From assembly GCA_023525975.1 (NCBI GenBank), contig CM042025.1, forward strand, positions 883,001-947,000: a stretch of 64,000 nucleotides of DNA, written 5' to 3'. Both the position numbers and the translations under genes were made by a program. Origin of the DNA: Smallanthus sonchifolius (taxonomy: Eukaryota; Streptophyta; Magnoliopsida; Asterales; Asteraceae). This document shows, in pieces, positions 36,136-48,339 of this stretch (position 1 is its first letter; each line of letters begins with the position of its first letter). The notes below the pieces were generated by a model. That model worked only from the letters and a program-made list of their open reading frames with translations. It was not told the DNA's origin and ran no database searches.

Positions 36136-37086
36136 ATGACGGACGAGGGTGACCACCATGAAAATGTTGATGTGAACGAAGAACCATTGGATCCAAGGAT
36201 CCAAGATATGATAAAGGAAGAAGTGGCCAAGGCGTTTGAGCAAGCCACAAATCTCTTGATGGAGGAAATGAGGGGAACTATTAAGCTCTCTCTTGAAGAG
36301 GTCATGAAAGAGAAAGATAAGGAACCTCGAGGTTGTACTCTCAAGGATTTCATGGTGATTAAACCGAAAGAATACGACGGGCAAGTGGACCCGATTCTGA
36401 GCCACAGGTGGATTGTGGATATGGAGTCTAATTTTGAGACTACTAAATGTAAGCCCGAGGATAGGGTGATGTTCAGTGTGCCTTTGTTGACTGGAAGGGC
36501 AAAGGAGTGGTTGTTGAATCTCCGCAAGGAGAGGGGTGTTTTGGGCGTGACCTCCATGTCTTGGGAGGAGTTTAAGTCGGCTTTTCTGAAGTATCATTGC
36601 CCGCAAGCCGCAGTTGATAGAATGACTGAGGAGTTTCTCCTCATGAGGCAAAAGAATGAGTCAATAGATGAGTTGGCTGGAGATTTCTTTGATCGCGCCA
36701 AGTTCTGTCCGGACGTGGTGTCGACCGAGAAGGCGAAGATTGACAGATTTTATGCTATGTTGACTGTGGAATTCAGAGATAGCATATCTCCATCCTCATT
36801 TACCACGCTTGTGGATTTGATAAACAGGTGTCGGGAAAGGGAAGTGGAGTTGAGGAGGCAAGAAGCTAGAGGAGAGAAGAGGAAAAGGGAAATTGTGGAA
36901 CAAGTGGTGAGCAAGATAAAGGGCGGGAGCCCTAGTAAGAAGCCGTTTGTTAAACCTTCTTCGCAAGATTGTAAGTTATGTGGAAGAGTGCATTTTGGGG
37001 AATGTAGAAAGGGTCCTTCAAGATGCTATAAATGCGGAAAGCCGGGGCATATGGCTAATCAATGCCCAAGCCAAGTCCGTATATGA
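36136..37086 (+). CDS. Retrotransposon gag protein with CCHC zinc knuckle
   Basis: Open frame of 316 residues from ATG at 36136. The N-terminus is acidic (MTDEGDHHENVDVNEEP) with a helical region (IKEEVAKAFEQATNLL). The Ty3-type gag core follows: YDGQVDPILSHRWI, GRAKEWLLNL, SWEEFKSAFLKYHCPQAA, NESIDELAGDFFDRAKFC. A basic linker (RREARGEKRKRE-like) precedes CKLCGRVHFGEC and the knuckle CYKCGKPGHMANQC near residue 300. A stop follows QVRI; the next codons (CYKPGHNRVD) look like a second knuckle cut short by the deletion into the 3' LTR. The role in the family is packaging of element RNA into virus-like particles. The frame is intact although pol is lost, so this copy could only act with a helper. 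Confidence 0.9.
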   Translation: MTDEGDHHENVDVNEEPLDPRIQDMIKEEVAKAFEQATNLLMEEMRGTIKLSLEEVMKEKDKEPRGCTLKDFMVIKPKEYDGQVDPILSHRWIVDMESNFETTKCKPEDRVMFSVPLLTGRAKEWLLNLRKERGVLGVTSMSWEEFKSAFLKYHCPQAAVDRMTEEFLLMRQKNESIDELAGDFFDRAKFCPDVVSTEKAKIDRFYAMLTVEFRDSISPSSFTTLVDLINRCREREVELRRQEARGEKRKREIVEQVVSKIKGGSPSKKPFVKPSSQDCKLCGRVHFGECRKGPSRCYKCGKPGHMANQCPSQVRI

Positions 37087-37123
37087 TACTACTGTTACAA
37101 GCCCGGGCACAATAGGGTGGATT

Positions 37124-37889
37124 GATCGGATCATAAACGAAACGGAGTTATAGCCTTGTACCATAATGGAAAAGGATCATGGGTTGATCGGATCATGTGT
37201 TGATCATAAACGAAACGGAGTTATGGCCTTGTACCATAATGGAAAAGGATCATGGGTTGATCGGATCATGTGTTGATCATAAACGAAACGGAGTTATGGC
37301 CTTTGCTCCATAATGGAAATGGATCATGTGTTGATCATAATTGACACTTGTAGTAAGGGTGCAAGAATATGTAGCCTAAATGACAATTTGGGTGGAAACG
37401 GGTCAAATGGGTGAAACAAGTAGAAATTTACTTGTTTGTTATGAATTTATCTTCATTCTAATGGTGATATGTGTGGTGAATGTAGGAAAAGCTCCGAGGT
37501 AGTCAAAGTCAAGTCCAAGGCGTTGGCGGATCCTCGTATGCATATTTTCATGTTTGATGATTTGGCGGAATTTCCCCTTTTTGATTGTAATTTGATAAAC
37601 AAAACATGTTTTTGGGGTGTGATCACGTTGTCGAAAGGTTTTTGGTTAAAACCCATGTGATGGGCAAATTTGTTGACTTGTAATTTTAGAAAAAGATGGA
37701 AATTTGGTTAAGTGTGAAAACTGCTGAAAATCTGCAGAAACTTTCTGAGTTTTTACGCCCCTCGCGCTACGCGAGGGAGGTGGTTGAATGTGTCGCGCAA
37801 CGCGACGGTAAAAAAAAAAAAAAAAAAATTTCTTGGGTTTAAGTATTCCGCGCGTTAAAGTATAGTTTTTTTAAAAGTGGTGTGTTTCA
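37124..37889 (+). repeat. Truncated 3' LTR
   Basis: Corresponds to the last third of the 5' LTR, including three 73-bp units, and ends TGTGTTTCA before TAAAC. Compared with the 5' LTR it has an additional stretch near 37770-37800 (GCGAGGGAGGTGGTTGAATG) and scattered substitutions, so the two LTRs differ in length as well as by the truncation. Confidence 0.88.
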
Positions 37890-39089
37890 TAAACAAAATT
37901 CATTAGTACTATGATAATTGTTATAGCAATAAACAAAACAAAACTTCAATATCAAATTGGCTTATCCTATATAGTTAAATTAATCGTAAGGTGTAATAGA
38001 CTAACTTTCGGGTTTATGTTATTATATGGTAATCACATTATAAGAGTGTAAATAAATAAAATAGAAGTATGAGGTTTATTACAAAAGATGGATTTTATCA
38101 AGTTTGAGGTAAAAAGGAGGCATTTGGTAGTACAAGGGATGTTCTTGTAAAATCGAAAAACTTGATTTGATAAGGGGGAGGTGGTCATGAAAACACACCA
38201 GTAGGTGTGTTTGTGTTGGCAAAAATTGGAGCAAAAGAAGAAGAGGGGATTTAACCAAGAACTCTAAATTGATACTTGCATGCTCGGTTTAAAGGATTTG
38301 GAACACTCATCTTCTTTCAAAGATCAAGTAAGATTCTTCCTCTTCATCTAAAACCATTTTAGGTGTTCTTGGTGGGGTTTATGATGGGTCACGAAATGTG
38401 GTTGAATTGGGTGGTTTTAATGGTTAAATTGATAAAAAGTTATAACCTAACTTGATTATTAATTATGGATGGTAGATATCATCCTTTTGTCACCTAATCT
38501 GGAATTATAAAATTAGGGTTCTTGAGGGTCAATTGGGAGTTTTCTGGAATTAAGTGTTTGAATGATGTATTAAAGGTTTGTAAGTGTTTATGGAGTTCAT
38601 AAACACAAAACCTAATGAAATCCCTAAACAATTTGGTGATTAAAGAATTTAGGGATTTGGGTGAAAGATTAATTTTACCCAAATGGGTCTAATGGGTTGA
38701 TTAAATTGACCTTTGATGAATATGGTGATTTTGGGAGGTTGAGGTTTGAATTAAGTTGAATAGACCATTTTGGTCATATGTATTAAACATTAATTCATAA
38801 GTATGTGTGCTTGACCCAATTGGTGTTTTATTGGGATTTTAGATTACTAAACAATAGGTATAAATTGTTTAGGTAATCGGAGTGCTAAAATTGGAGACCA
38901 ACCGGGTTCATCTAGCATCAAATGTAAGTGTTTCACACTATTTTAGTAACTGGTAGTTGATTCATTACACATGACCATTATGTATGATTATATGTTTTGG
39001 TTTTTTGTAATTGTTCTTACACATAATTGGGGTATTTGATTATGCGTGCGGGTGTTTTCAATTGTGTGTGTTTGTTTGCAAACAATGAT

Positions 39090-39400
39090 GAATGTGAAGT
39101 TATGATCCTCATGGGTGTTTTGAGGGCATGATCTTCATAGTGATATGTGAAGTCATGATCCTCGTGGGTGTTTTGAGTACATGTACTTCATGGGTGTTAT
39201 GTGAAAACATGATCCTCATGGGTGTTTTGAGAACATGTTCTTCATGGTTGTATTGTGAAATCATGATCCTTATAGGTGTTTTGAGGACATGAATTTCATG
39301 GGTGAATGTGAAGTCATGATTCTCATGGGAGTTTTGAGAACATGAACTTCACGGGTGTTAAATGGAAGTCTTGTACTTCACGAATGGTGTGTATTCCCTT
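39090..39400. repeat. Imperfect tandem repeat in the outer solo LTR
   Basis: About nine diverged units built on CATGATCCTCATGGGTGTTT and GAACATGNNCTTCATGG, roughly 37 bp each. Different in sequence from, but placed like, the 73-bp array of the neighbouring LTR. Confidence 0.7.
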
Positions 39401-39410
39401 TGGGACTTAT

Positions 39411-42400
39411 TGTGACACCCAACATTTCAGGTCAATATCCATATCTCATAAATACACGTTCATAGTATATATTTCCTGAAGGTTTTAATTTGACTAAGTA
39501 AAGTCAAGGAGTCTAGTAAAGAAACTTATATCAAAATAGTAATCTTTATGAATTACTAGGAAAATAAGCAGTAATAACCCGCAAGATACGGTCGTTGGTG
39601 ATTAACAAAAATGTTATTCTAGTAAAAGTCTAGGGAGACGCTTTAACATAAAAACATAAATATTGGTGACTAAACATTTATAAAAAGTTTATTTATAAAT
39701 AATTGTTACGTGGCTCTATGTTATTTTATGTGTACACGCGTGTTATATAGTTAAAGTGATAACTAGGACGGGTTAACTAGTAAATTATGGAGACTAGTCA
39801 AACCACACCAAAACATATAGGTTATGTGATCGTTAAAAGTGTTACACCGAGTATTAGATCACGGGATCGACTACCGGGAATACGCTACCTAAAATATGCC
39901 TAACTAAACATCTAGAACCCAACTAAATGTGGAACAAGACCCAAACCCCCACCCATTTTACCCATTTTGGCCGAAAGGGGGCCCCACCCACACAAACACC
40001 ACCTACACCACACTAGCACCATGTTTGTGTCATACACACCATACCATTTGAATTGAAAATCTAGCTAAAGTCACATCCATCTTAATCACCATCCTTGGTA
40101 ATGATGGAAGAGTAAACAACACTCAAATTTTCCCCATCCATTTCCATCTATATACGATTCATACATACACCCACACACAATCACTCTTTCAAAATTCAAG
40201 ACCAAAGTTAGAGGGTTTAGCTAGGAACTTGGGAGGTCCAAGGAGTTTTTGAAGAATCAAGGGTCGGTTGTAGCTAGGATACCAAGCCATTCTCACCTTC
40301 TTCTCGTGAATCTTCACCTAGCTTGCCTAGTGGTATGAACCCGACACCAATTTTCATCTTTGTCTTTATTTATAGTTTAAAGCTCGTTGTTCACCGAAGT
40401 AACAAAAGATTTAAAAGATTAAAAGGGTTTCTTTTTATAAAGGTTTAACTTATTAAGTTTAAAAACTATAGTTTTGTATTAATATATGTATATGGCCGAA
40501 AATTGTATATTTATATGTATATTTTGTTGTTTTGGTGATATAGTGATAAAGTTGTAAATCTTGAAATAAAAGCATGACCTAAAAAGGGTAGGAAATCGTA
40601 ATGTATATATACATATATATAAATGTGTATGTGTGTTTTAGTATTAACTTTGGAAAAATTGATAAATAAGAAAAAGGTGTAAAATGAATACATATTTACA
40701 TATGTAAATCGAAAATGAATATATATCCATAATTAGAGATGTAAATTGGAAATAATCGAGTGAATTATTTAAATAGAAATCGTAATATATGTATGTTCAT
40801 AAAGTGTTAACTTGTTAAATTAAGAATTATTGAAACATATGCATGCTTGATAAAAAAAACGAAATATATGTCTAGAAATGTATGTATACAAGACTAGATA
40901 TGGAACATGAGTAATTGTTATGTATATATGGAAGCTAGAATGTATATATGGAGACATAATTATAATCGTATCTTGAAAGTAAATTTATAGATAATGTTAT
41001 ATAGTTATGTATTGGCATGAACTTGTTATGATTAAAGTGTTTAGGATATTTGGTAACAATAAAAAGCATACATGCACATATCATGATGAAATAATAATAG
41101 ATAGGTTCATGTGCATGAAATTAAAGACGTTTCGGTTAAAAATAAAGGTTCACATGTTATCATGGCGCATATTTAAGTATATGTTGGTTTAATGAGATAC
41201 TTATCGCATAACTTGGTAAAAAAATATAAATACATGTCGAACTGAAACAAGTTAATAAATGTCGTTTGGAACAAGTAATTGTATGTGAACGTGTTAACAT
41301 GAATTATGTGCACGTAGGAATAGACAAACGTAGAAAATACTTGAACGATGTCTGTGATTTATATAATTATTGGTAAAGAATAATTATATGGTTATACGTG
41401 AAACACAATAAGAATATATTATAAGATGTTGCAAAAATAATATTTATTTTTGATATACGTAACAAGTCACCAATATGGAAATATAACATTTTCTCGGAAA
41501 ATAAGTAAAACGTCTAGACTGGAATAATAATCACCAACGAGTCGTCATGAGAAATCAATGTTTTAAATAAACAAAAATCGAACTTAACAGGAATAGTTAA
41601 GTCGGGTGAACAACTTGCGTTTAAGACGGGTAGTCTTAACGGGTATAGTATCCTTGTGTAATTAGGATACGGATAAGCGGGTCTGCTTTATTTAAAGAAT
41701 TGCTAGCACATACTTATATCGAGGTGAGTTTCACTAACCCTTTTTTTCTAAGTTTTTGAAATGTTTTGGGGTGGAAACATACTTGTAAAAGAATTTTGTA
41801 TGTAAATGAATGAACTAATGATCTGACCGTATGTGTGTATTGAGGGAAAAATAAAGCGCTTAAAGTCCTCTGAATAAATTAGTAACCATTAGCTATGGAC
41901 TTAGCCCGGGATTATATGGATAGTACTATTGGGGGTGACGCCTCCGGTCATGGTTAGTCGCGCTAACCAGGGGTCCACATGGCCGAATGATCGCATATTA
42001 TCTTACTCGCAAAAAGGCGAGGGGGAGGCACAAAAGGTCGGGGTTTGGTTACGGTCTCGTACATTACATACTATTTTGTATTCCTTGCAAGCTTACAAAT
42101 GGGGTCAATAGATCGGATTAGTATTCAAATTCATTGGTAATACATGCAAAGGGTTTTGATCAGGATAAAGTGATCAGGTTTTAAACCAAAGAGTTCTGAT
42201 CAGGTTTAAGTGATCAGGTTTAAATAAAGGGTTTTGATCAGGTGAAAAGGATCATATTTAAACATTGGGTTTATGATAACTCTTTATAATAATTTGTGAA
42301 CTCACCAACCTCGTGTTGACATTTTTAAGTATGTTTTCAGGAAATTGAACGTGGTCTTCAGGTTAGCAATGTAGGATTTCATGCATGCATGCGGATACGA

Positions 42401-42607
42401 CTTTTGGAGGATTTCTCTCGTATAACTCATGGTTTTGAGTTATATTTGCGAAATCTTAAACTTTTGTAAACTCCAGTTGATATTTTGTGATGTAAATATT
42501 TTAAACTCGATTATGTATCCAACTACATGTATGTGTTTGCGATAATCATATGCTTCGAAAACCAGTGAACGTTATGCCTCGCGTTTCCGCCTTGGCGGGG
42601 TGTGACA
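39411..42607 (+). mobile_element. 3.2-kb solo LTR, TSD CTTAT
   Basis: Begins TGTGACACCCAAC at 39411 and ends GGGGTGTGACA at 42607; the flanks repeat CTTAT (39406-39410 and 42608-42612). No ORF of note, no primer site and no second copy, so it reads as a solo LTR of a long-LTR Ty3-type element. The family is inference. Confidence 0.85.
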
Positions 42608-43175
42608 CTTATGTATGAATTGGAAACAAGTATGTATGTCTTGAATACTTGTTAAATGTAAAGAAATGCAGGAAACCCGAGTATTGGGTTGTGGGTAGGC
42701 TGGAAACCAGCCAAAGGGTAGCTAGCGTAGGATACGCCCCTCCCGACATAGCTTACACTGGGTGGATTTTTCCTACGCCCTTTTACCTATGTTGCATTGA
42801 CCCTATACGCTGATTTTAAGTTTTGGGGTTTTTTCTTGGTTTGGCCCATGGGGTCTTAGGGAATATTTATACCATTACTAACTTGATATTTTGGGTGTTT
42901 GTGTTGTAGGAAAAACTCTGGTGTAAGCCTCGGGATGTCAAGTGCTCGGGATGGATTCCTCTTTTGATGTTAACTTCTTTTGTGAATCTTCTTAGTTAAA
43001 TAATTTTATAAGAGTCTTAAACTCGGGTCTTGTTATATTGTAAACAACTAAATTGATGCTACTATTTTGGTACTTATAATATATGTATATGTTGTTACAA
43101 GTTTTGAATTGAGACCATCTTTCGTTTGTGTTTAAGTATTTAAAATTGTTTGAAAAATCCGGGTGTTACATAAGG

Positions 43176-43597
43176 CTCTACTAGCTTTCTTGGAAGCAAA
43201 TTTGTTGATCAACTCTTCAAAATTCAATCTCTCTAATATATCATTCCCAATAGCTATCATTGTCAAACTATTGAGTTTTTCTTGTAACATTGTGGATTAT
43301 AAGTAGGACTTCAATTACTTCAATTTTGGAATAGTCAACAATACTTTACATGCAATTATTGCATTAGGAAAACAATTACCTTTTTTTCAAATATTCTAAA
43401 ACATCGATAGGTTTTGTAGTTTCACTAGGTAATAATATGTTAAACAACTTTAACTCCATATGAAGTTCATTAGCACCAATATCTGATCCTTTACCACCAT
43501 ACTTGAGTACAGTTTCAAGAAGAATACAACACGAATTAAGATCTTTGACTTCAAATTCTTACAACTTTTTAGGAAACAAAAAATCAAATATTTTTTC
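43176..43597 (-). pseudogene. hAT transposase C-terminal fragment
   Basis: Read on the minus strand from 43597: KIFDFLFPKK, VKDLNSCCILLETVLKYG, ELHMELKLFNILLPS, then STMLQEKLNSLTMIAIGN and LERLNFEELINKFASKKA down to 43176. This is the hAT-family C-terminal dimerisation segment seen in plant ZMYM1/TTF-type hAT transposases. Several stops interrupt it. The upstream DDE core is absent, cut off at 43598. Confidence 0.8.
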
Positions 43598-43760
43598 TGT
43601 TGGGTTTTGTACACTAAACTTTTGATTATAGCGAAAGCGTGTATACGATCGAAACCAAATAAACTTTTGACCGCCCACTAGGAGTCTAGATACAAACCAA
43701 ATAAAACAAAATCAACCATAGGGTGTTAATACGAATATACCTTTCTCGAATGAATGGCAA
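43598..43760. mobile_element. Truncated LTR fragment starting TGTTGGG
   Basis: Starts TGTTGGGTTTTG and carries AACCATAGGGTGTT followed by ATACCTTT, also seen at the matching place in the solo LTR at 6890-7717. Probably a copia-type LTR fragment; its far end is not identifiable. Confidence 0.4.
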
Positions 43761-45694
43761 ACCAAGTTGAAACACTACGAGAAAATGAGTGTATGTGAAG
43801 TATGAGTAGAAATCTGATATGACAGTTAACTAAGCATGTATATGGGTTTATGAATTGGAGATGGTCTTAGAGCACCTCCAACAGAAGAAATCTTTCTACA
43901 TCAGTGAACACGCATGGAGGAGAGAGAGAGAGAGAGGAGAGGCGGGACGTGGCAGTCGATGTGAAGGAAAGAAGGAGGAGAGAGACATGGGAACGAGCGT
44001 CCACGCCGAAGCGTGTGAGAGGGGGGAGAAGGGGAGAGAGGAAGGAATTAATCCGCATCCATAGAAAGTGGGGAGAGATGAGTCAAGTAGGGCGGGCAGC
44101 GAGCTGGCGTGGAGGAAAGAGATGGGCATCCGTGAACGCCGTTGGTGATGATCTTTGTACGATCTATTAATTTATTGTCTCAATTGACTTTGACTAACCG
44201 ACTTACTAACATATTACATATTAGACTAATCGACTGCTATTTGGTTGAATATTCTAACATATTATTACAAAATTTAGTCTTAAGATTCATACTTTTCACG
44301 CTAACTTGCCTCTAGAAAGTCGCATCCACCAAGATCCACTTTATTTTCTTGTCAAATTACATGTTGAATTTTTTCTTTTACCACAGAAGAAGTAAACCTT
44401 ATCCAATTCAATGTTTTAGCATACCAAATTGATGTGAAGGTCTGCAATATAAATGTTTTTCAGTCAAATAAATCACTAACAAACCTTTAATTAAACTACA
44501 TATAACTTTTATTTAATATCTAAACAAATCATCTTACCTAGCATGTTGCCCTCTCAATATATAGAGATCATTTCATGTGCTTGATTACCTAACACAAACT
44601 TCTAAAGTCAATCTACTATTGTAATTAAGCATGCTTGTTCTTTTCTTTTCTTAATTTTCTTTTGCATTTTGGAGAGGTTTGGCGTGGCAATTTTATCAAA
44701 TCTTGAAGTATAGGACCAAAACTGAAACTTTCTAGCAGAGGTATCTGACTTTGCACTGGATCCAATGTATATGCCCAATTCCTTTGCTTAATGGTCGATT
44801 CATCGACTAATTTATTGCCACGCGAGATCCAAAGATAACTTAGAGATAGAAGATCGAGTACGTACCCCGCCACCTTATATTACCATAATCTTTTATCTCT
44901 AAAATTGGACAAAAGATTTTGATTCTTTTTCCAACATGTTTTAATTTACAGTTATATGTGTGTATATATATATTTATATATTCCATATTAACATATAGAT
45001 GGTTTTGGTTTTACTAGGAATCACAACACTATCTTGATTAGGTATTACATGGAATTATTAAGTTTGAAAAAGAAAAATGATACTTTTAGGGTTAATAATG
45101 TGCATCCTAGATTCATACCGTATTACTAAAAAAAGGTTGATCAATGTACGTCTGATCTTTCTAAAGCCAGCTAAACAAAAGGTTGGGAGGCTGCAAAGAT
45201 TTTCGAACTTAAAGCTAATTGCTTTGAATTTTTTTGCGTCTCAAAATTAATCTCAATCAATGTTATAGTTTGTTTTAATGAAAAGGAGTGGAACCCCATG
45301 TTTCATCTTTAATAATGCAGTAGTTTTGTTTTACGGTGCATCGTGTATTTTAAGGGTACTCTTGTACTTTTATATCAAGTAAATATGATTAATAACCACA
45401 TTTTCATTAGTTTTATCTACTCAAGTAGGTTTTTATACTATCGTCTCCCGGATCGAGCATGTCATTTCATATCTTTACACACAATTATCAACTCAATCAT
45501 TTTTTTTGTATTTCTTTATTTATTTTATTTAAATTAAGGGCATTTATGTTGAAATATGTAACCATTACAAATTATCACTTACACATTAGAAAAATGAATT
45601 AAGTAGTTAAGGGCACTTATGTCAAAATGTTTAACCATTACAAATTATTTGTTACACTTTTGAAAAATGAATTAAGTAGTTGCATATGTGTAAC
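43761..45694. other. Intergenic DNA with a possible small MITE
   Basis: 43868-44155 is GC- and purine-rich (GA)n sequence bounded by GAGCACCTCCAACAG and the inverse-like CCGTTGGTGATGATCTT, possibly a Tourist-type MITE. The rest is AT-rich; an 82-codon minus frame (44625-44873) is unrecognised. Confidence 0.4.
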
Positions 45695-45702
45695 TGTGTA
45701 TG

Positions 45703-46316
45703 TAGGGGTGTTCATTATTCGAATCGCACTCGAATAACCCGAAATTCAATTCGAATCAATTTCGAAGAAAAAATTCGAATTCGAATAAATAAGTCGAATT
45801 CGAATTTGAATTCAGTTATTTGAATCTATTCGAATAACCTGAATAACATATATATATATATATATATTATTTATATACTCATTGGGTTTGTAACTTGTTT
45901 AATTGTTTTTCGATTGTCTTATTAGGGCCAAATAAAAAAAAAAGCATAATCTCTAATTCTCTATCACTAATCATCCATGTATCGATTTAAGTATTCAATT
46001 TATTCAAAATCTGACTTTCATACGTTTTAACCTTGAACTGGATAGTTGTAAGACTGTTTATGTTGATTTTGCAATTATGTATGTGTTAGATTATTAAAAG
46101 TTTAGTAAAATACCGATTTAGTTATTTTTGTAATATTTTTTTCCTTATTCGAATAAGTTGAATAAACCCGAATTCAAATAAGCTTATTCGAATTGGTTTA
46201 TTCGAATATTAGGCGAATTCGAATCGAATTCTAATACAATTTTCAAAATGTCAAATTCGAATAACCCGATTCAAATAACTCGAAATTCGACATATTCGAC
46301 TCGATGAACACCCCTA
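45703..46316. mobile_element. hAT-type non-autonomous element with 8-bp TSD
   Basis: TAGGGGTGTTCA and TGAACACCCCTA form perfect 12-bp termini; TGTGTATG flanks it on both sides (45695-45702 and 46317-46324). Subterminal ATTCGAAT/AATTCGAA palindromes at both ends. 614 bp, no coding content. Confidence 0.9.
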
Positions 46317-46429
46317 TGTGTATGTATAGGTTATTTATTTACATATATGTAAATGGTGTATATATGAAAGTTAATTGTTTATATATATATATATATAATA
46401 TATATATAATATATATATATATAATATAT

Positions 46430-46873
46430 ATATAGAGAGAGGTTTATTACAGAACACTAAATTACCGCGAGAACAAAAAGAACAAACTTAAATCGTTTAG
46501 TTTCTTCATCCATGGTTTATATTTTTAAACTTTGCACTTCACACATACAAATATGCATGATTATAAACATAAAAAACCATTAAACAATTTTTTTGATATG
46601 TTTTTATACATTTAAAAGTTTACCTACACATGTGTATATTATGTGTAAGTAAAATAACCTATACATCCTACACATGAGTTAGACATGTGTAGGTTGTATA
46701 AATAAATGTAATTTCTTCATATTTTTTTATAATTTTCATGAGAGACGAATAAAAATTGCATTTGTATCATTTTCTTATATTTTAAAAATTTTAAGATTGA
46801 AAACATGAAGGATTCATTTTATTCCCCATGTTCTAGCAATATTTAATGTTCTGAATTGAACTCTCCCCTATAT
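46430..46873. mobile_element. MITE in TA microsatellite, copy 1
   Basis: The left half has GAGAGAGGTTTATTACAGAACACTAAATT in pieces (AGAACACTAAATTACCGCG), and the right half the inverse (AATATTTAATGTTCTGAATT, then GAACTCTCCCC). Bounded by (TA)n on both sides. Non-coding. Confidence 0.65.
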
Positions 46874-46889
46874 ATATATATATATATAT

Positions 46890-47312
46890 GAGATGATTCA
46901 ATTCAGAACACTAAATATTGCGAGAACACGTAAAACAAAATGAATCATTCACTTTTAAAAAGTTTTAAAATATTTGAAAATGATATAAATGTAATGTTTA
47001 TTCGTTTCTCATAAAATTCAAACAAAAAAAATATGAACAAATTTGGTTTATATGCACACCGACACATGTGTAATTCATGTGTATGTTTAATTTTTTACCT
47101 ACACATGTGTAGGAAACTTTTAAATATATAAAAACATATGAAAAAACTAGTTTAATGGTTTTTTATGTACATAATTAAACTTACATATTTGTATGTTAGA
47201 AGTGTAAAATTTTAATTTTTTTTACCATGCATTAAAAAATTAAACGATTTACGTTTTATTACCTCTGTTCTCGCATAATTTTCTTGTTATAAAATAAACT
47301 TCCCTCTCTCTA
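46890..47312. mobile_element. MITE in TA microsatellite, copy 2
   Basis: Same family as copy 1: left GATTCAATTCAGAACACTAA and TATTGCGAGAACACG, right TGTTCTCGCATAATTTTC and AACTTCCCTCTCTC. Separated from copy 1 only by a (TA)n tract. Both carry internal CTACACATGTGTA palindromes. Confidence 0.65.
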
Positions 47313-47539
47313 TATATATACACACACATAAACATGTGGTTCCTAGCCCTATTAACATATATGTGGTCAAAAGGAATTGAGCCTTTTAATTCCTTGTGCA
47401 CATGTATAATGACCCATAAATAAAGTTATAACTATTGGTATCTCTATCCCTTAAAATTGTAGTCTCTTAAAATTGTAGTCTCTCTGCCTACACTATTCAA
47501 CCTCTATCCTTTCTCCCTTTCTCTGTGTGAATCAGAGAG
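47313..47539 (+). promoter_or_regulatory. Upstream region of TBL-c
   Basis: The MITE copy 2 ends only about 230 bp before the TBL-c start codon, so the proximal promoter or leader is confined here. A duplicated CTTAAAATTGTAGTCTCT phrase lies at 47450-47485 and the leader is pyrimidine-rich (CTTTCTCCCTTTCTCTG). Confidence 0.4.
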
Positions 47540-48291
47540 ATGGTGAAGAAGCAATCTTCAATGGTATGGGACATGAAGACCATGTTCCATTGTAGCATAG
47601 TCTTGTTCTTCCTTGGAGGATTAGCAACTTTGAGCTTTTATAGAACCGATAATCTAGAAGTGAGTAGCAATGTTAAGGTAATTACTCTTACTACTACAAC
47701 TACAACTATAACTACAAAATCAAATACAGACACAGATACAGATACACATATGAACACAAATAAAGGTACACAAGTTTTTGATCATCAAAGGAGGCTGAAA
47801 ATTGCACCACCATCCTTAACGGAAACTTGTGATTTGTTTTCCGGCCGATGGGTTCATGATAACAAGAGTCATTACCCTTTGTATAAAGAAAGTGAGTGTC
47901 CTTTTCTTCATGGTGATTTAGCTTGCCAAACTTATGGCAGAAAGGATTCTAAGTATCAACGATGGAGATGGCAACCCCATGGTTGTGACTTCCCTAGGTA
48001 TCTCTTTCTAACTTCTGCATGAAACAACCAATTGACTATCCCACGTTACTAATATTTTTTTACTTTGTTTGTTGTTTCTAATGTTTTTTTTTCCTGTTGT
48101 CAAATGAATAGGTTTGATGGCAAAGCAATCGTAGAGAGACTAAAGGGTAAAAGGCTATTGTTCGTTGGGGATTCAGTAAACAGGAACCAATGGGATTCGA
48201 TGATGTGCATGCTATATTCATCAATCCCAGGGGAAAAGAAGCTTGGCATGGGTCTCAACCGTACCTTGTACACCTTTAGGGCCAATGTAAG

Positions 48292-48339
<48 letters not shown>

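Larger units (their letters stand above)
33661..37889 (+). mobile_element. LTR retrotransposon (Ty3-type, gag only), internally deleted, TSD TAAAC
   Basis: Starts TGTAACGAACC at 33661 and ends GTGTGTTTCA at 37889, flanked by the 5-bp duplication TAAAC (33656-33660 and 37890-37894). The complete 5' LTR (33661-35620, 1,960 bp) is followed by the primer-binding site TGGTATCAGAGC. A gag ORF occupies 36136-37086. All of pol is missing: the gag frame runs straight into the interior of the 3' LTR at about 37124, so the 3' LTR keeps only its last 766 bp. The LTR and zinc-knuckle gag style suggest Ty3/gypsy. Confidence 0.9.
37992..43170 (+). mobile_element. Solo LTR with TSD TAAGG, interrupted by a second solo LTR
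   Basis: Starts TGTAATAGACTAAC at 37992 and ends CCGGGTGTTACA at 43170, with the duplication TAAGG at 37987-37991 and 43171-43175. Removing the nested 39411-42612 insertion leaves about 1.98 kb, close to the 1.96-kb LTR to its left. The two share parallel blocks (GTGTTCTTGGTGGGGTTT, TAGATTACTAAAC, TTTAGGTAATC), so they belong to related families. No internal domain remains. Confidence 0.85.
33579..43597 (-). mobile_element. Old hAT element split by three nested LTR insertions
   Basis: Joining 33579-33660, 37895-37991 and 43176-43597 gives a sequence that parallels the hAT element at 28428 onward: a CATAGGGTCGGTCC end, ATAGGCCCC, TATATAAAC, TTATAGCAATAAACAAA, then GGCTCTACTAGC. The two large gaps are filled by LTR elements with their own 5-bp duplications. 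The right end is missing because a TGTTGGG-starting LTR fragment abuts at 43598. Confidence 0.8.

Noticed and set aside
44625..44873. 82-codon minus frame
   Set aside because: No recognised domain and no flanking exons; isolated in AT-rich DNA.
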